64,000 nucleotides of DNA from contig CAWDQN010000002.1 of the NCBI GenBank assembly GCA_963804495.1, forward strand, positions 124,001 through 188,000. The letters are read 5' to 3'. The position numbers were made by a program, and so were the translations under genes. The notes beneath the pieces were generated by a model. That model was not told the origin of the DNA and ran no database searches. It worked only from the letters and a program-made list of their open reading frames with translations. Positions 50,709-60,085 of the stretch are shown here, piece after piece (within the stretch, counting starts at the first letter, position 1; every line of letters starts with the position of its first letter). Source of the stretch: Rhodovastum sp963804495. Lineage in GTDB: Bacteria > Pseudomonadota > Alphaproteobacteria > Acetobacterales > Acetobacteraceae.

Positions 50709-51773
50709 CTACATTCCCGACGTCTCCGCCTCCTCCGCCATCCACGCGTTCAACAGCGTGTAGCCAACCGCCAGCACCACCGGCCCGAGAAAAATTCCCA
50801 GCAGCCCGGTCGCCATCAGCCCGCCAATCACCCCAGCGAGTATCAGCAGCATCGGCAAATCCGCTCCTTTGCTGATCAGCCACGGCCGCAAAACATTGTC
50901 CATCGTCATGGCGACGGCGGCGAAGCCCACCAGTACCGTCGCCCATAACGTGTCGCCAATGTAATACATCCACACCACTGCCGGAACCAGCACCAGGCCG
51001 GGGCCGACCTGGACCAGGCAAAGCATGAACATGATCGCCGTCAGCACCGGCGCGAACGGAACCCCTACCACCGCCAGTCCGACGCCACCCAGCACGCTCT
51101 GCGCCACCGCAGTCACCACCACCCCCAACGCCACGCCGCGAATCGCCCCGCCGGCCAGTCGCACCGCCGCCTCGCCGCGCTCGCCGCCCAGCCGCCGGCC
51201 GAAGCGCAGCACGCCGGCCCCAGCCCTTTCGCCGCCGGCATACATCACCGCGGCAATCGCCACGGTCAGCAGGAACTGCAGGAACATCGCTCCCAGACTA
51301 CCGACGGCCGAGGCGAACCATTGCGTCAGTTGCCCGGCATAGGGCGTCAGCTTCGCGGCCAGTCCCTGCGGTCCGCCGGCGGCGAGTTGCTCCCAGCCAC
51401 GCGCGGCCCGCGCCCCCACCAGCGGCACATGCGCCAGCCAGTGCGGCGGCGGCGGCATTTGCAACGACAGGACCGTCCGCACCAGCCCGGCGATATCGTC
51501 CAGATTGTCCAGGATCGTGCTGACCGCCAGCCAGAATGGCAGGATCAGCACCAGCAGTAACGCCAGCGTCATGACCATCACTGCCACAGCGCGCCGGTTG
51601 CCGGCATAATGCTGTACCCGCAGCATCAGCGGCCAAGTGGCTATGACCAGAGTCGCCGCCCAGATGACCGATGGCAGGAACGGTTGCAACACCAGGAAGC
51701 TGGCCGCGATCAGCCCGCCGATGAAAAGCACGGCGAGCGTCGTGCGGCTGAGATCCTGGTGCGGACGCGACAT
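50709..51773 (-). CDS. AI-2E family transporter/permease
   Basis: Membrane protein of 354 residues with about seven or eight hydrophobic segments and the family layout: two N-terminal segments (VLFIGGLIAASFLVLQPF, VIWAATLVIATWPL), an amphipathic middle, and the C-terminal block RGVALGVVVTAVAQSVLGGVGL ending in VLRPWLISKGADLPMLLILAG with GIFLGPVVLAVGY. Members export AI-2 or act as ion antiporters. ATG 51773 is chosen; GGAGGGCGGAG precedes it. The frame continues upstream through the inverted-repeat element. Confidence 0.88.
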   Translation of the reverse strand: MSRPHQDLSRTTLAVLFIGGLIAASFLVLQPFLPSVIWAATLVIATWPLMLRVQHYAGNRRAVAVMVMTLALLLVLILPFWLAVSTILDNLDDIAGLVRTVLSLQMPPPPHWLAHVPLVGARAARGWEQLAAGGPQGLAAKLTPYAGQLTQWFASAVGSLGAMFLQFLLTVAIAAVMYAGGERAGAGVLRFGRRLGGERGEAAVRLAGGAIRGVALGVVVTAVAQSVLGGVGLAVVGVPFAPVLTAIMFMLCLVQVGPGLVLVPAVVWMYYIGDTLWATVLVGFAAVAMTMDNVLRPWLISKGADLPMLLILAGVIGGLMATGLLGIFLGPVVLAVGYTLLNAWMAEEAETSGM

Positions 51774-51885
51774 GCCACTCCGCCCTCCCGGACCGGGATG
51801 ACACCGAAACAACAGGCCGGCTTTCCGGCCCGTCGCCGGCATAGCCGTACGCCGGCCGCCCTTCAACGCTTCCGGATGGGGCGAC

Positions 51886-52078
51886 CTGGGCACTCGGCTG
51901 AACGGCCCGACCGCGCTGGTGCATTGCGAAAAAGGAAAAGATGCGGAGAAGGAAGGAGAGACGTATCCAAGCGCCGTGCGACCCAGCCTCCGATCGTAGA
52001 GTGGTTCTCTCTGTCTCTCCGCCTCCCTGTGTCGCTTTCCGGCCTGGCGTGCCGACCCGCCGCGACCGTTGCGCCTGT
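51886..52078. mobile_element. Small terminal-inverted-repeat element, copy 2 (opposite orientation)
   Basis: The complement of this stretch aligns with 45936-46141 over its length, with the same blocks: GGGAGGCGGAGAG, then CGCTTGGATA, then GCATCTTTTCCTTTTTCGCA and ATGCACC. One end (CCTGGGCACTCGGCTGAA) matches the copy 1 inverted repeat with several changes; the other end (ACCGTTGCGCCTG) is more decayed. It lies between the AI-2E permease and a divergent gene. Confidence 0.55.
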
Positions 52079-52151
52079 CAGATTTCCGTGTACGCTTATC
52101 GCGCAGAAGCGGGGAATTCCCGCTGACCTGGCGAGTTAGCGTTGGGATCAC

Positions 52152-52724
52152 ATGCCGATGCGACCCTTGTGGACAGTTCTGGCGGCTTCGATGTTAGTGG
52201 CGGCGGCCGGTGATGCCGGCCAGGCGGCCCAGATCCGCGCGGCGGATCTGCCGGACGGACGCGGGCATGCCATCCTGCTGTCCGGGGTGATTCAGCCCGG
52301 CGACGAAACCACGTTTCATGCCCTGGCGGCGACACTGCAACAGGCGGTGGTCATCACCACCGGTCCCGGCGGCAGCGTCGTTCCGGCGCTCGCCATCGGC
52401 AGCGAAACCCGCGCCCGCGGATGGTCCACCCTGGTGCCCGAGGGTGCGAGCTGCGCCTCCGCCTGCTCGATGATCTGGCTGGCCGGACAAACGCGCATGC
52501 TCGCCGCCGGTGCGCAGATCGGCTTCCACGCGATGGCGATGATCCAGCACGGCCAGCGCACGGAAACCCATGACGCCGACATCTATTTGCGCAAATGGCT
52601 CACCGATCTGGGCTACCCGATCGATGCGACGGCGACGATCGTCAACACCAGCGCGACATCCGTGCGCTGGTACGATGCCATCGAACTGCGCGCCAACGGC
52701 ATCCCGACCGAGGCTTACCCCTAG
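52152..52724 (+). CDS. Secreted ClpP-like fold protein (COG3904-type)
   Basis: The 190-residue product has a signal peptide (about residues 1-25), then GHAILLSGVIQPGDETTFHAL, VITTGPGGSVVPALAIGSETR and GASCASACSMIWLAGQTRML. This matches predicted periplasmic proteins with a Clp protease-like crotonase fold, with the serine in CASAC as the putative nucleophile. The following HAMAM is in the position of the catalytic histidine. Activity has not been shown for the family to my knowledge. Confidence 0.75.
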   Translation: MPMRPLWTVLAASMLVAAAGDAGQAAQIRAADLPDGRGHAILLSGVIQPGDETTFHALAATLQQAVVITTGPGGSVVPALAIGSETRARGWSTLVPEGASCASACSMIWLAGQTRMLAAGAQIGFHAMAMIQHGQRTETHDADIYLRKWLTDLGYPIDATATIVNTSATSVRWYDAIELRANGIPTEAYP

Positions 52725-52737
52725 CCGGCGCCCTGGC

Positions 52738-53095
52738 CTATGCCCGGTGCGCCGGCAGCGGGATCACCCGCGCCACCCGGTAGGTTTCCACCACCTCGCC
52801 CGTCACCACGCTGATCTTCTCCCCCGAGCCGATCCGATGGCGCAACAGGTCGGTGGTGGCATAGCGTCGTTCGGGGTCGCTCTCGTACCCCATGCCGAAA
52901 TCGAGCTGCCCGTCCGGGTGCAGCACGCACGGATCGAAGGATTCGTTGCGCCGGTGGAAATCGCCGCGCAGCCCGAACACCGCGTGCCGCCCGACGATGT
53001 GGCCCTCGCTGTCCAGCACGAGATCAAAATAGAACTCCGCCGCCTCCGGATTGTCGACCGTGGCCTGCAGATGGATGCGGGAGTGACTGGGTCAT
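52738..53095 (-). CDS. Conserved small protein of unknown function, likely frameshifted near its start
   Basis: The frame that ends at 52738 reads RIHLQATVDNPEAAEFYFDLVLDSEGHIVGRHAVFGLRG in parts, then FDPCVLHPDGQLDFGMGYESDP and SVVTGEVVETYRVARVIPLP. No ATG lies upstream in this frame, which closes at a TGA just before PSHSRIHLQ. An ATG at 53095 with good context (GGAGGACGTC) opens MTQS in the neighbouring frame, so one extra base after about the fourth codon would join them. Otherwise the gene starts at GTG 53019 (93 residues) and loses a plausible N-terminus. Function unknown. Confidence 0.55.
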
Positions 53096-53148
53096 GACGT
53101 CCTCCATACCTAGCATGACGCGATGCCGAGCGGCGGCATTGACCTGTG

Positions 53149-53763
53149 TCAAGTGGGAAAGCGCGGCGGCCGGCAGGACGCCACCAGCCCCGGCGGCACC
53201 CCGCGCGGACCGACGACCAGCATTGTCCGCGTGCCGGCACGCTGGGCGGCGAGCGCGGCCTGCCAGGTTCCCGCCAGCACCGGGCGCACCGGCGCATCCG
53301 CCATCGGTGCTTCGCCCTGCCAGGCCAGGTAGTCGGTCCATGCCTCGCGGCGGTAGCCAGGGCCGCGCGGCACGCTGGCGTTGCGCTCCAGGCGCAGCCG
53401 CTGATGGTCCGGCACAGCGGACAGACGGGTCTGCAGGCACGATCCGTCCTCGCCGCGCCAGCTCAGCAGTTCCAGCGCCAGCACCAGCCCCAGGGCGGTC
53501 ACCGCGACCAGGTCGCGCATGCCTTCCGGCACGTCGGCGGCGAAGGCCAGCGCCGATGCCGTTGCCTCGCCGAGCGGAAACATCGCCAGCAGCCGCGCCC
53601 GCTCGGCCGGCACGGCGATGCCGGCCAGGACGGTATACGGCGGCACCACAATGTCGGCCGCGCGGAGCGGCGCGGGCAGGCCGGCCAGCATGGGGCAGGC
53701 CAGCATGGGGCCAGCCAGAATCGGGCAGGCTAGAAAGGGGAACATGGTCCGGCGGCCAATCAT
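53149..53763 (-). CDS. Secreted or membrane protein of unknown function
   Basis: From ATG 53763 the 204-residue product has a signal-like start with cysteine and proline repeats (FLACPILAGPMLACPMLAGLPAPLRAA), then PPYTVLAGIAVPAERARLLAMFPLGEA and a possible membrane segment at about 95-115 (LVAVTALGLVLALELL). It ends before the frameshifted gene by about 50 bases. No family recognised; the frame continues to 53844. Confidence 0.55.
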   Translation of the reverse strand: MIGRRTMFPFLACPILAGPMLACPMLAGLPAPLRAADIVVPPYTVLAGIAVPAERARLLAMFPLGEATASALAFAADVPEGMRDLVAVTALGLVLALELLSWRGEDGSCLQTRLSAVPDHQRLRLERNASVPRGPGYRREAWTDYLAWQGEAPMADAPVRPVLAGTWQAALAAQRAGTRTMLVVGPRGVPPGLVASCRPPRFPT

Positions 53764-53911
53764 CCCGCCATGCTGAACCGGACCGATTAATGCCCGGTGA
53801 AACAACGAGGTTGCCGTTGTGTTCCGGCAATCCGGCACGATCATTCTGAATGCAACGACATGCGCGGGCCCGCCCGATCAATTGACGAACGGAGCGGCAA
53901 CAGATGTGCTG

Positions 53912-55129
53912 TCAGGTGGGGGAGGGGGCCCCGAGCAACCGCAATCGTCCCGCCAGCGCACCGCTCACCGCTGCCCCGCCGCCGGCCATGACGAACAACG
54001 CCGCCGCCCCGGACCAATCGCCGGTGGCGTCGTGCAACCCCCCGACCAGCAGCGGGCCACAGGCCGCCATGGTGTAGCCCACGCTCTGCGCCATGCTGGA
54101 CAGCGCCGCCGCGGCATGGCCATCGGCCGCGCGCTGCAGGATCATCATCATCGCCAGCGAGAACGACGCCCCCATCCCGATCCCGAGCGTCACCGACGGT
54201 CCCCATTGCCAGGACAGCGGCAGCCAGAGCAAAGCCAGGAAGCTTGCGGAGGTCACCAGCATGACCGCGGCCGCGGGCACGCTCTGGTGACGGAGCCGCG
54301 CCACCAGCAGCGGGGCGGCCATCGAGGCCACGGTCTGCGCCAGGATGGACACCGAGACCACCAGCCCCGCCGTCACTGCGTCGTCACCGCGGCTGCGCAG
54401 GATCGGCGCCAGCCAGCCGAACACGCAATAGGCGAGCGAGGACTGCAGGCCCATGTACAGCGTCACCTGCCAGGCCAGGGCCTCCCGCCACAACCCACCC
54501 ACGCGCCGCAGCCTCACCACACCCACGCCGCCGCCCGGGGCGATGCGGTGCCGCCACACCAGCGCCGCCACCGCCATCGCCGCCAGCACCGGCACCGCCC
54601 AGGCCGCCAGGGCCGCCGCCCAGTCCTTCACCAGCGGACTGCCGCTGAATGCCAGCCGCAGGGGCGCCGTGGCCCCCGCCGCCACCGCCGCGCCGACACA
54701 CAGTGCCATCGTGTAAACCCCGGTCATCAGCGGCAGCCGGTCCGGGAAGTCGCGCTTCAACAGCCCCGGCATCAGCACATTGGCGACCCCGATTGCCGCG
54801 CCGGCCAGCAGCGAGCCCGCCAGCACCGGTGCCAGGGTGCCGACGCCGCGCAGCGCCGTGCCCAGCGCCACCGCGGCCAGCGCCAGCAGCGCGGTGCGCT
54901 CGACGCCGAACCGTCGCGCCGCCGCCGGCGCCAGCGGCCCGAACAGCCCCAGGCACAACACTGGCGCGGTCGTCAGCACCGCCGCGCCGCCGGCCGAGAG
55001 ATGCAGGTCACGCATGACTTCATCCAGCACCGGCCCGATGCTGGACAGCGAGGGCCGCAGGTTGAAGGCGACCAGCGCCACCGCGCAGCCCGCTGCCAGA
55101 CGGTTCACGTGCACGCGGGGCGCTGTCAT
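53912..55129 (-). CDS. CynX/NimT-like MFS transporter
   Basis: The 405-residue carrier has twelve predicted segments and the NimT/CynX-type start NRLAAGCAVALVAFNLRPSLSSIGPVLDEV, in which FNLRP is a family hallmark. The motif ARRFGVERTALLALAAVALG follows the second segment. Relatives move cyanate, nitroimidazoles or similar small compounds. It is divergent from cydD with about 105 bases between starts. Confidence 0.88.
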   Translation of the reverse strand: MTAPRVHVNRLAAGCAVALVAFNLRPSLSSIGPVLDEVMRDLHLSAGGAAVLTTAPVLCLGLFGPLAPAAARRFGVERTALLALAAVALGTALRGVGTLAPVLAGSLLAGAAIGVANVLMPGLLKRDFPDRLPLMTGVYTMALCVGAAVAAGATAPLRLAFSGSPLVKDWAAALAAWAVPVLAAMAVAALVWRHRIAPGGGVGVVRLRRVGGLWREALAWQVTLYMGLQSSLAYCVFGWLAPILRSRGDDAVTAGLVVSVSILAQTVASMAAPLLVARLRHQSVPAAAVMLVTSASFLALLWLPLSWQWGPSVTLGIGMGASFSLAMMMILQRAADGHAAAALSSMAQSVGYTMAACGPLLVGGLHDATGDWSGAAALFVMAGGGAAVSGALAGRLRLLGAPSPT

Positions 55130-55235
55130 GCGCGCTGCATGGATCGGTCCGTTCCCCCCCTGCAGAAGCTGCAGGTCACCCTCCCGCTGTGTCCCGGGCC
55201 TGTCAATCTTCCACGTCTCTGCTACATCCCGCCGC

Positions 55236-56903
55236 ATGACCCAGTCGAAGATTTCATCGCGTGCCTGGATGCGCGAGCAATCCAGGGTGGGGCGGCGCGG
55301 TGCCCTGCCGGTCGTGGCGCTCAGCCTGGTCGGGTGTGCGCTCGCCGTCGGCCAGGCCTGGTGCGCCGGCTTCGCCCTGCAGGCGGCGCTGGCTCCCGAC
55401 CTGTGGCGCAACCCGGTGCCACTGCTCGCCGGCTTCGCTATCCTGGCCGTCCTACGAGCCGTGCTCTCCGTGTTCGCCGAGCACGCCGCTTTCGAGGCAG
55501 GCGCCACCGCGCGCCGCCGCCTGCGGTCCGACGCGCTGACCCGCCTGCTCGCCGCCGGCCCCTCGCTGCTGCGCAGCCGCCATTCGGTGGAGCTTACCAG
55601 CATGGTGGTCGACCGCATCGAGGCGGTGGACGGGCTGTTCGCGCGCTGGATGCCGGCCGCCATCCTCGCCAGTGCCGCGCCCATGCTGGTGCTGGTGGTC
55701 ACCGTCTTCGCCGATCCCATCGCTGCCCTGGTGCTCGGTGGCTGCGGCATGCTGGTGCCGGTCGCCATGGCGCTGTCCGGCATCGGTGCCTCGGTCGCCT
55801 CGAAGCGCCAGTTCGCGGCGCTCGCCCATTTGCAGGCGCGTTTCCTCGACCGGGTGCGCGGCATCGCCACCATCGTCATGCATGGCCGCGCCGGCGACGA
55901 AGCACTGGCTCTCGGCCGTGCCGCCGACGAGCTGCGCCGGCGCACCATGCGGGTGCTGCGGGTGGCCTTCCTGTCCTCGGTCGCGCTCGATCTGGCGATG
56001 GCCCTCGCCCTGGTGGTGATCGCGCTGCGCTATGGCGGGCAGTCGCTGGCCGGCACGCTGCCCAATGCGGGCATCGCGCTGTTCGTGCTGCTGTTGGTGC
56101 CGGAGTATTTCGCCCCGCTGCGCGCCTTCGCCGCCGCTTACCAGGAGCGCTTCCATGCCGGCGCCACCGCCGATGCGCTGGCCGCCCTGCCGCCGCTGCC
56201 GCCCCCCGCGCCTGAGGTTCCCGTGCGCACGGTGCAGGCCCGCGGGGTGACGGTCGCGTTCGAAAACGTCCGCCTCACCTGGGACCCGGCCCGCGGCCCG
56301 GCGCTGGACGGATTGAGTTTTCGGGTTCCGGCCGGTGAGATTCTCATCCTGGTCGGTCCCTCGGGCGCCGGGAAATCGACGGTGCTTGAGATTCTGCTCG
56401 GCTTCGTCCGTCCGGACGCCGGCCGCGTGACGTTCAATGGCGCCGACATCGCAACCCTGGTGCCGCAGGCGCTGTCGCGCATGACCGCCTGGATTGGCCA
56501 GCGGCCGACGCTGTTCGCCGGCAGCATCCGCGAGAATATCCGCTTTGCCCGCCCGGAAGCCGCCGATCCCGAGGTGAACGAGGCCGCCCGCCTTGCCCGC
56601 GTTGATGGCTTCGCCGCCGCCCTGCCGCTCGGGCTCGACACCCAGGTGGGGGAGGGCGGGTATGGATTGTCCGGCGGCCAGGCGCAGCGGATCGCCATTG
56701 CCCGCGCCTTCCTGAAGAACGCGCCGCTGCTGCTGCTCGACGAGCCGACGGCGCATCTTGATCCGACCACCGAAGCCGAGGTGCTGGACAGTTTGAAGCG
56801 GCTGACGATCGGACGGACGGTGATCCTGGCGAGCCATTCCTCGGCGGCACATGGGTTTGGCGGAAGGCGGCTGGATTTGCGGGCCGGACGGATCGCGGCC
56901 TGA
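55236..56903 (+). CDS. cydD: Thiol reductant ABC exporter subunit CydD
   Basis: ABC exporter half that, with CydC, moves cysteine or glutathione to the periplasm for cytochrome bd assembly. The 555-residue product has six membrane segments and an ATPase domain with GPSGAGKST (Walker A), LSGGQAQRIAIARAF (CydD-type signature) and LLLLDEPTAHLD (Walker B). The sequence AAYQERFHAGATADAL before the ATPase is typical of CydD. No cydC follows, and no cydAB is in the window. The 3' end runs into a 15-bp tandem repeat. Confidence 0.85.
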   Translation: MTQSKISSRAWMREQSRVGRRGALPVVALSLVGCALAVGQAWCAGFALQAALAPDLWRNPVPLLAGFAILAVLRAVLSVFAEHAAFEAGATARRRLRSDALTRLLAAGPSLLRSRHSVELTSMVVDRIEAVDGLFARWMPAAILASAAPMLVLVVTVFADPIAALVLGGCGMLVPVAMALSGIGASVASKRQFAALAHLQARFLDRVRGIATIVMHGRAGDEALALGRAADELRRRTMRVLRVAFLSSVALDLAMALALVVIALRYGGQSLAGTLPNAGIALFVLLLVPEYFAPLRAFAAAYQERFHAGATADALAALPPLPPPAPEVPVRTVQARGVTVAFENVRLTWDPARGPALDGLSFRVPAGEILILVGPSGAGKSTVLEILLGFVRPDAGRVTFNGADIATLVPQALSRMTAWIGQRPTLFAGSIRENIRFARPEAADPEVNEAARLARVDGFAAALPLGLDTQVGEGGYGLSGGQAQRIAIARAFLKNAPLLLLDEPTAHLDPTTEAEVLDSLKRLTIGRTVILASHSSAAHGFGGRRLDLRAGRIAA

Positions 56904-56939
56904 AGAAGCGCGGCCTGAAGAAGCGAGGCCTGAAGAAGC
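56895..56939 (+). repeat. 15-bp tandem repeat at the cydD stop codon
   Basis: Three units of GCGGCCTGAAGAAGC (last one GAGGCCTGAAGAAGC) with a partial fourth. The cydD stop (TGA, 56901-56903) lies inside the first unit, and each later unit repeats a TGA in frame. It may mark a slippage-prone end. Confidence 0.7.
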
Positions 56940-57033
56940 GAGGCTCGCTCACTTGGCGGCATGTTCAACCAAGCCATGCCGAATGCGCCCGGTTACCCGT
57001 CGGGCGCGACGCAGGGATCAGCGACGTCACCCG

Positions 57034-57789
57034 TCAGGGATTGCATTCGTTCAGCGGCGGAGACTGTCCGTAGAGCTGAAACGTCAAATATTTGGCGGTG
57101 CCGGTCGGGGCGCCGACATGAATGGTCGCGCCGGTGCTCGTGTTCGCGATCGCGCTGGAGCAGTTCTCGAAGAATGATTTCTGGCACGGGTACGGGCCGG
57201 CGATCTGATAGCCGATGGTCGCTGTCTGCGGATTGGCAACGGTAATCGGGCAGGAACAAATGAGCTGGCCACGTTGCAAGGGCTTTTCGAAGCCCGGAAA
57301 TGACTGGCCCGCGGTGCTGGTGAAGCACAGTCCGCCGTCGCACTGGGCGTAGGCGCCGGTCGAGGTCCCGGCAGGACAACTGTAAAGCGCCTGGTTGCCA
57401 TAGGGGGCGACGACCGACCAGGCCAGGCTGAAGGTGCTCGCCATGTAGCCGTTGGTATAACCGAGGGCGTTGACCGAACAGATGTCCTGACCGTCGTCGA
57501 AATTAAACGGCAGGCTGATGCTGTCGCCATACTTGACATCGCAGGCGCAGTAGGAAACGCCGTTGAACACGGTGCAACTGGCGACGGCACAGAGCGCGTA
57601 GGTCTGGCCTTTACAGATCTCGAATACCTGCGGCGAAGGCGAGGTCAAGTCGCTCGCCGCACCAGCGGCCCGCGCGGCGTTTCCCGGTGCGACCAGCAAC
57701 AGCAAGGTGAGGCCTGCGCCAATCGAAAAAAGCCTGCGTGCGAGAAAATGATTCTCTTGGCTGGATGTCGTCCTGCTCTTGACGGCCAT
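57034..57789 (-). CDS. Secreted cysteine-rich protein of unknown function
   Basis: The 251-residue product has a long signal peptide (ARRLFSIGAGLTLLLLVAPGNAARA) and at least ten cysteines in the mature part (EICKGQTYALCAVASC, SYCACDVKYG, QDICSV, LYSCPAG, LICSCPI, PYPCQKSFFENCSS), suggesting several disulfides outside the cytoplasm. The frame extends upstream to 57864 but ATG 57789 (MAVKSRTTSS) fits the signal. No family identified. Confidence 0.7.
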   Translation of the reverse strand: MAVKSRTTSSQENHFLARRLFSIGAGLTLLLLVAPGNAARAAGAASDLTSPSPQVFEICKGQTYALCAVASCTVFNGVSYCACDVKYGDSISLPFNFDDGQDICSVNALGYTNGYMASTFSLAWSVVAPYGNQALYSCPAGTSTGAYAQCDGGLCFTSTAGQSFPGFEKPLQRGQLICSCPITVANPQTATIGYQIAGPYPCQKSFFENCSSAIANTSTGATIHVGAPTGTAKYLTFQLYGQSPPLNECNP

Positions 57790-58000
57790 GCGAAGACTCC
57801 ATGCGTTGAAGCTGGATAGTCTGCGGCTTGTTGACGACGCGGTTCCCAAATCGTAACGTTGCATGCCTTGGCCAGCAGGTCAAGGTGGGATTCGCCCGGG
57901 GCAATCGGGGCAAGGAAATGGGTCACCAAAGGCCAAGGAGCTGAGTCGGTCCCGATCCTTTGATTCGATCGACCATAGCCTCCATTGGGTCATGGACCGG

Positions 58001-59983
58001 TCATGCCGCACGGCGCAATGCCAACCGCTCGGCAAACGCCGCCACACGCTCGCCCTGCAGGGCCTCCAGCGCGAAGGCCAGGCTGAGCCCGCCGCCGTCG
58101 GTCGCGCGCACGCTGAAGGGCAGCGCGAAGTCGAGCCCATTGATCGAAAGCGTCCCCCCCGCGCCCGCGCCGAGCGCCGGCCCGCCCTCCACCCGCGCGC
58201 CGCCGGCGGAAAGATTGACCAGCCGGGCGGAGACCGGCGCCGCGCCCGGGACCGTCACGCTGCAGCGAAGATCGGTTGGATGGCGCGTGGCCTGGCGGCG
58301 ATCCACCTCCGTGGTCGAGCTGCGCACCACCCGCACCACCATGCCGCGCAGCTCGCTGACCGCTGCGGCCAGTCCCTCGGCGTTTTCGTGCACCGTGTCG
58401 GCGTCGTGCCCGGTTTGCTCGGCCTCCGCCGACACCTCGCCCGTGCGCCCGGTCATCTCGCCGGCGGCACCGGCGGTGGTGCCGACGCTGCGGGCGATTT
58501 CGGCCGTTGCCGCCCCCTGCTGCTCCACCGCGGCGGCGATCGAGCCGGCGATGGCGTCCATTTCGGTAATCGTCTGTTCGATCCGCTGCACCGCCTGCAC
58601 GGACGCGCCGGTCGCCACCCGCACCTCGGCGATGTGGCGGGCGATCTCCTCGGTGGAGCGGGCGGTCTGGGTGGCGAGTTGCTTCACCTCGCTGGCCACC
58701 ACCGCGAAGCCGCGGCCGGCCTCGCCGGCGCGGGCCGCCTCGATGGTGGCGTTCAGCGCCAGCAGGTTGGTGCGGGCGGCGATCTCCGCGATCATGTCGG
58801 CGACCGTGCCGATGCGGCCGACCTGCGCGTTCAGCGCCTCGATGCTGGTGCGGGTTTCCTGCCCGGCGCTGACGGCACGGCGCACGATGGCGGTGGATTG
58901 CGCCACCTGATGGCCGATTTCACGGATGGAGGCCGACAGTTCTTCCGCCGCGCTGGCGACGGACTGCGCGTTGGCCATGGCGGCGGCGGCGGCCTCGGCG
59001 GCGGTACTGGTGCGGCCGGCCGAGGCGCGCATGTTTTCGGCGGTGGAGGTCATGGCGGCGGTGCGCTGCATCACTGCGCCGAGCGCTCGGGTGCTTTCGG
59101 TTTCGATCGTATCCGCCATGTCGCGCATCGCCTGCCGTCTTTCGGCCGCGGCCTGTGCGCGCAAGCTCTCCTGTTCGGCGGCAAGCCGCTCGGCTTGGAC
59201 CAGCCGCTGCTGGAAGACGCGCAGGGCCGCCGCCATGCTGCCGACTTCGTCGCCCCGCTCGGTGCCCGGAATGTCGCCGGCCAGATTGCCGCCGGCGAAC
59301 CGCTGCATGGTTTCGCGCAGCCGTCCGACGGAGGTGACGATGTCGCGGTTGACCCCCCAGGCGGCCAGTAGCATGGCAGCCAGGATGCCGCCGCCGATGC
59401 CGCCCAGGCGCAGCAGCGAGTCGTTGAACACGGCGTCCAGGTCGTCGGTGTAGGCGCCCACCAGGAACTGCAACTTCCAGGGAGCGAACAAGGTAACGGC
59501 CGCAACCTTGCGCAGCGGCTTGGTCTCGCCAGGTTTGGGGTACATGTAGGTCACGACGGCATGGTCATGGCCGCGTAGCGCTTCCGTGGCCAGCGTGGCG
59601 ATCGACTTGCCGGTGGATGGGTCGGTCGGGACAGGCTTTCCCTCCAGGTTCGGATTTGCCCCGTGCACGGCGACCAGCCCGGACTCTGTGTAGACCGACA
59701 AATAGCCGGTACCATTGTCGAAGCGTATGACGTGCACGAGATCGCGCAACTTTTCTCCTGCCTGCTCCCGCGTGAGCCGCCCTGCGGCGACCTCCGTCTC
59801 CAGCGACCCCGCGATCGAGTCTGTCGCGTCCAGCGCCACCTGCAGTTTCGCCACCCGGTCCCCAATCATACGCTCGTGCAGCATGACGGCGCTGAGACCG
59901 GCGACGGCGACGAGGCCGAGAGCAGCAAGCCCGAGCAGCAAGGCCAGCTTGGTGCGCAGACGGAGGTTGCTGAGCAGGGACAT
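58001..59983 (-). CDS. Methyl-accepting chemotaxis protein with Cache sensor and PilZ tail (first of pair)
   Basis: Chemoreceptor of 660 residues. Two membrane segments (about 10-32 and 190-210) flank a single Cache domain with RFDNGTGYLSVY and HGANPNLEGKPV. Then come HAMP, and a signalling domain with hairpin tip EIAARTNLLALNATIEAARAGEAGRGFAVVA. The last about 100 residues form a PilZ domain with c-di-GMP motif DRRQATR and NLSAGG. It would link c-di-GMP level to chemotaxis signalling. It is followed upstream by its paralogue, 102 bases away. Confidence 0.93.
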   Translation of the reverse strand: MSLLSNLRLRTKLALLLGLAALGLVAVAGLSAVMLHERMIGDRVAKLQVALDATDSIAGSLETEVAAGRLTREQAGEKLRDLVHVIRFDNGTGYLSVYTESGLVAVHGANPNLEGKPVPTDPSTGKSIATLATEALRGHDHAVVTYMYPKPGETKPLRKVAAVTLFAPWKLQFLVGAYTDDLDAVFNDSLLRLGGIGGGILAAMLLAAWGVNRDIVTSVGRLRETMQRFAGGNLAGDIPGTERGDEVGSMAAALRVFQQRLVQAERLAAEQESLRAQAAAERRQAMRDMADTIETESTRALGAVMQRTAAMTSTAENMRASAGRTSTAAEAAAAAMANAQSVASAAEELSASIREIGHQVAQSTAIVRRAVSAGQETRTSIEALNAQVGRIGTVADMIAEIAARTNLLALNATIEAARAGEAGRGFAVVASEVKQLATQTARSTEEIARHIAEVRVATGASVQAVQRIEQTITEMDAIAGSIAAAVEQQGAATAEIARSVGTTAGAAGEMTGRTGEVSAEAEQTGHDADTVHENAEGLAAAVSELRGMVVRVVRSSTTEVDRRQATRHPTDLRCSVTVPGAAPVSARLVNLSAGGARVEGGPALGAGAGGTLSINGLDFALPFSVRATDGGGLSLAFALEALQGERVAAFAERLALRRAA

Positions 59984-60085
59984 GGCGACTTTCCCGAAAG
60001 TTTCTCCTCATTCTGGCGTACCCTCGTAAACGGGTCATGAACCGGTGGCCGATGGCCCGGCCCGATCGATCGAGCCGCCCGCGGC

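Noticed and set aside
53819..56215. Plus-strand ORF of 798 codons
   Set aside because: Antisense to the CynX-like gene and then out of frame inside cydD; repetitive His/Gln/Arg composition.
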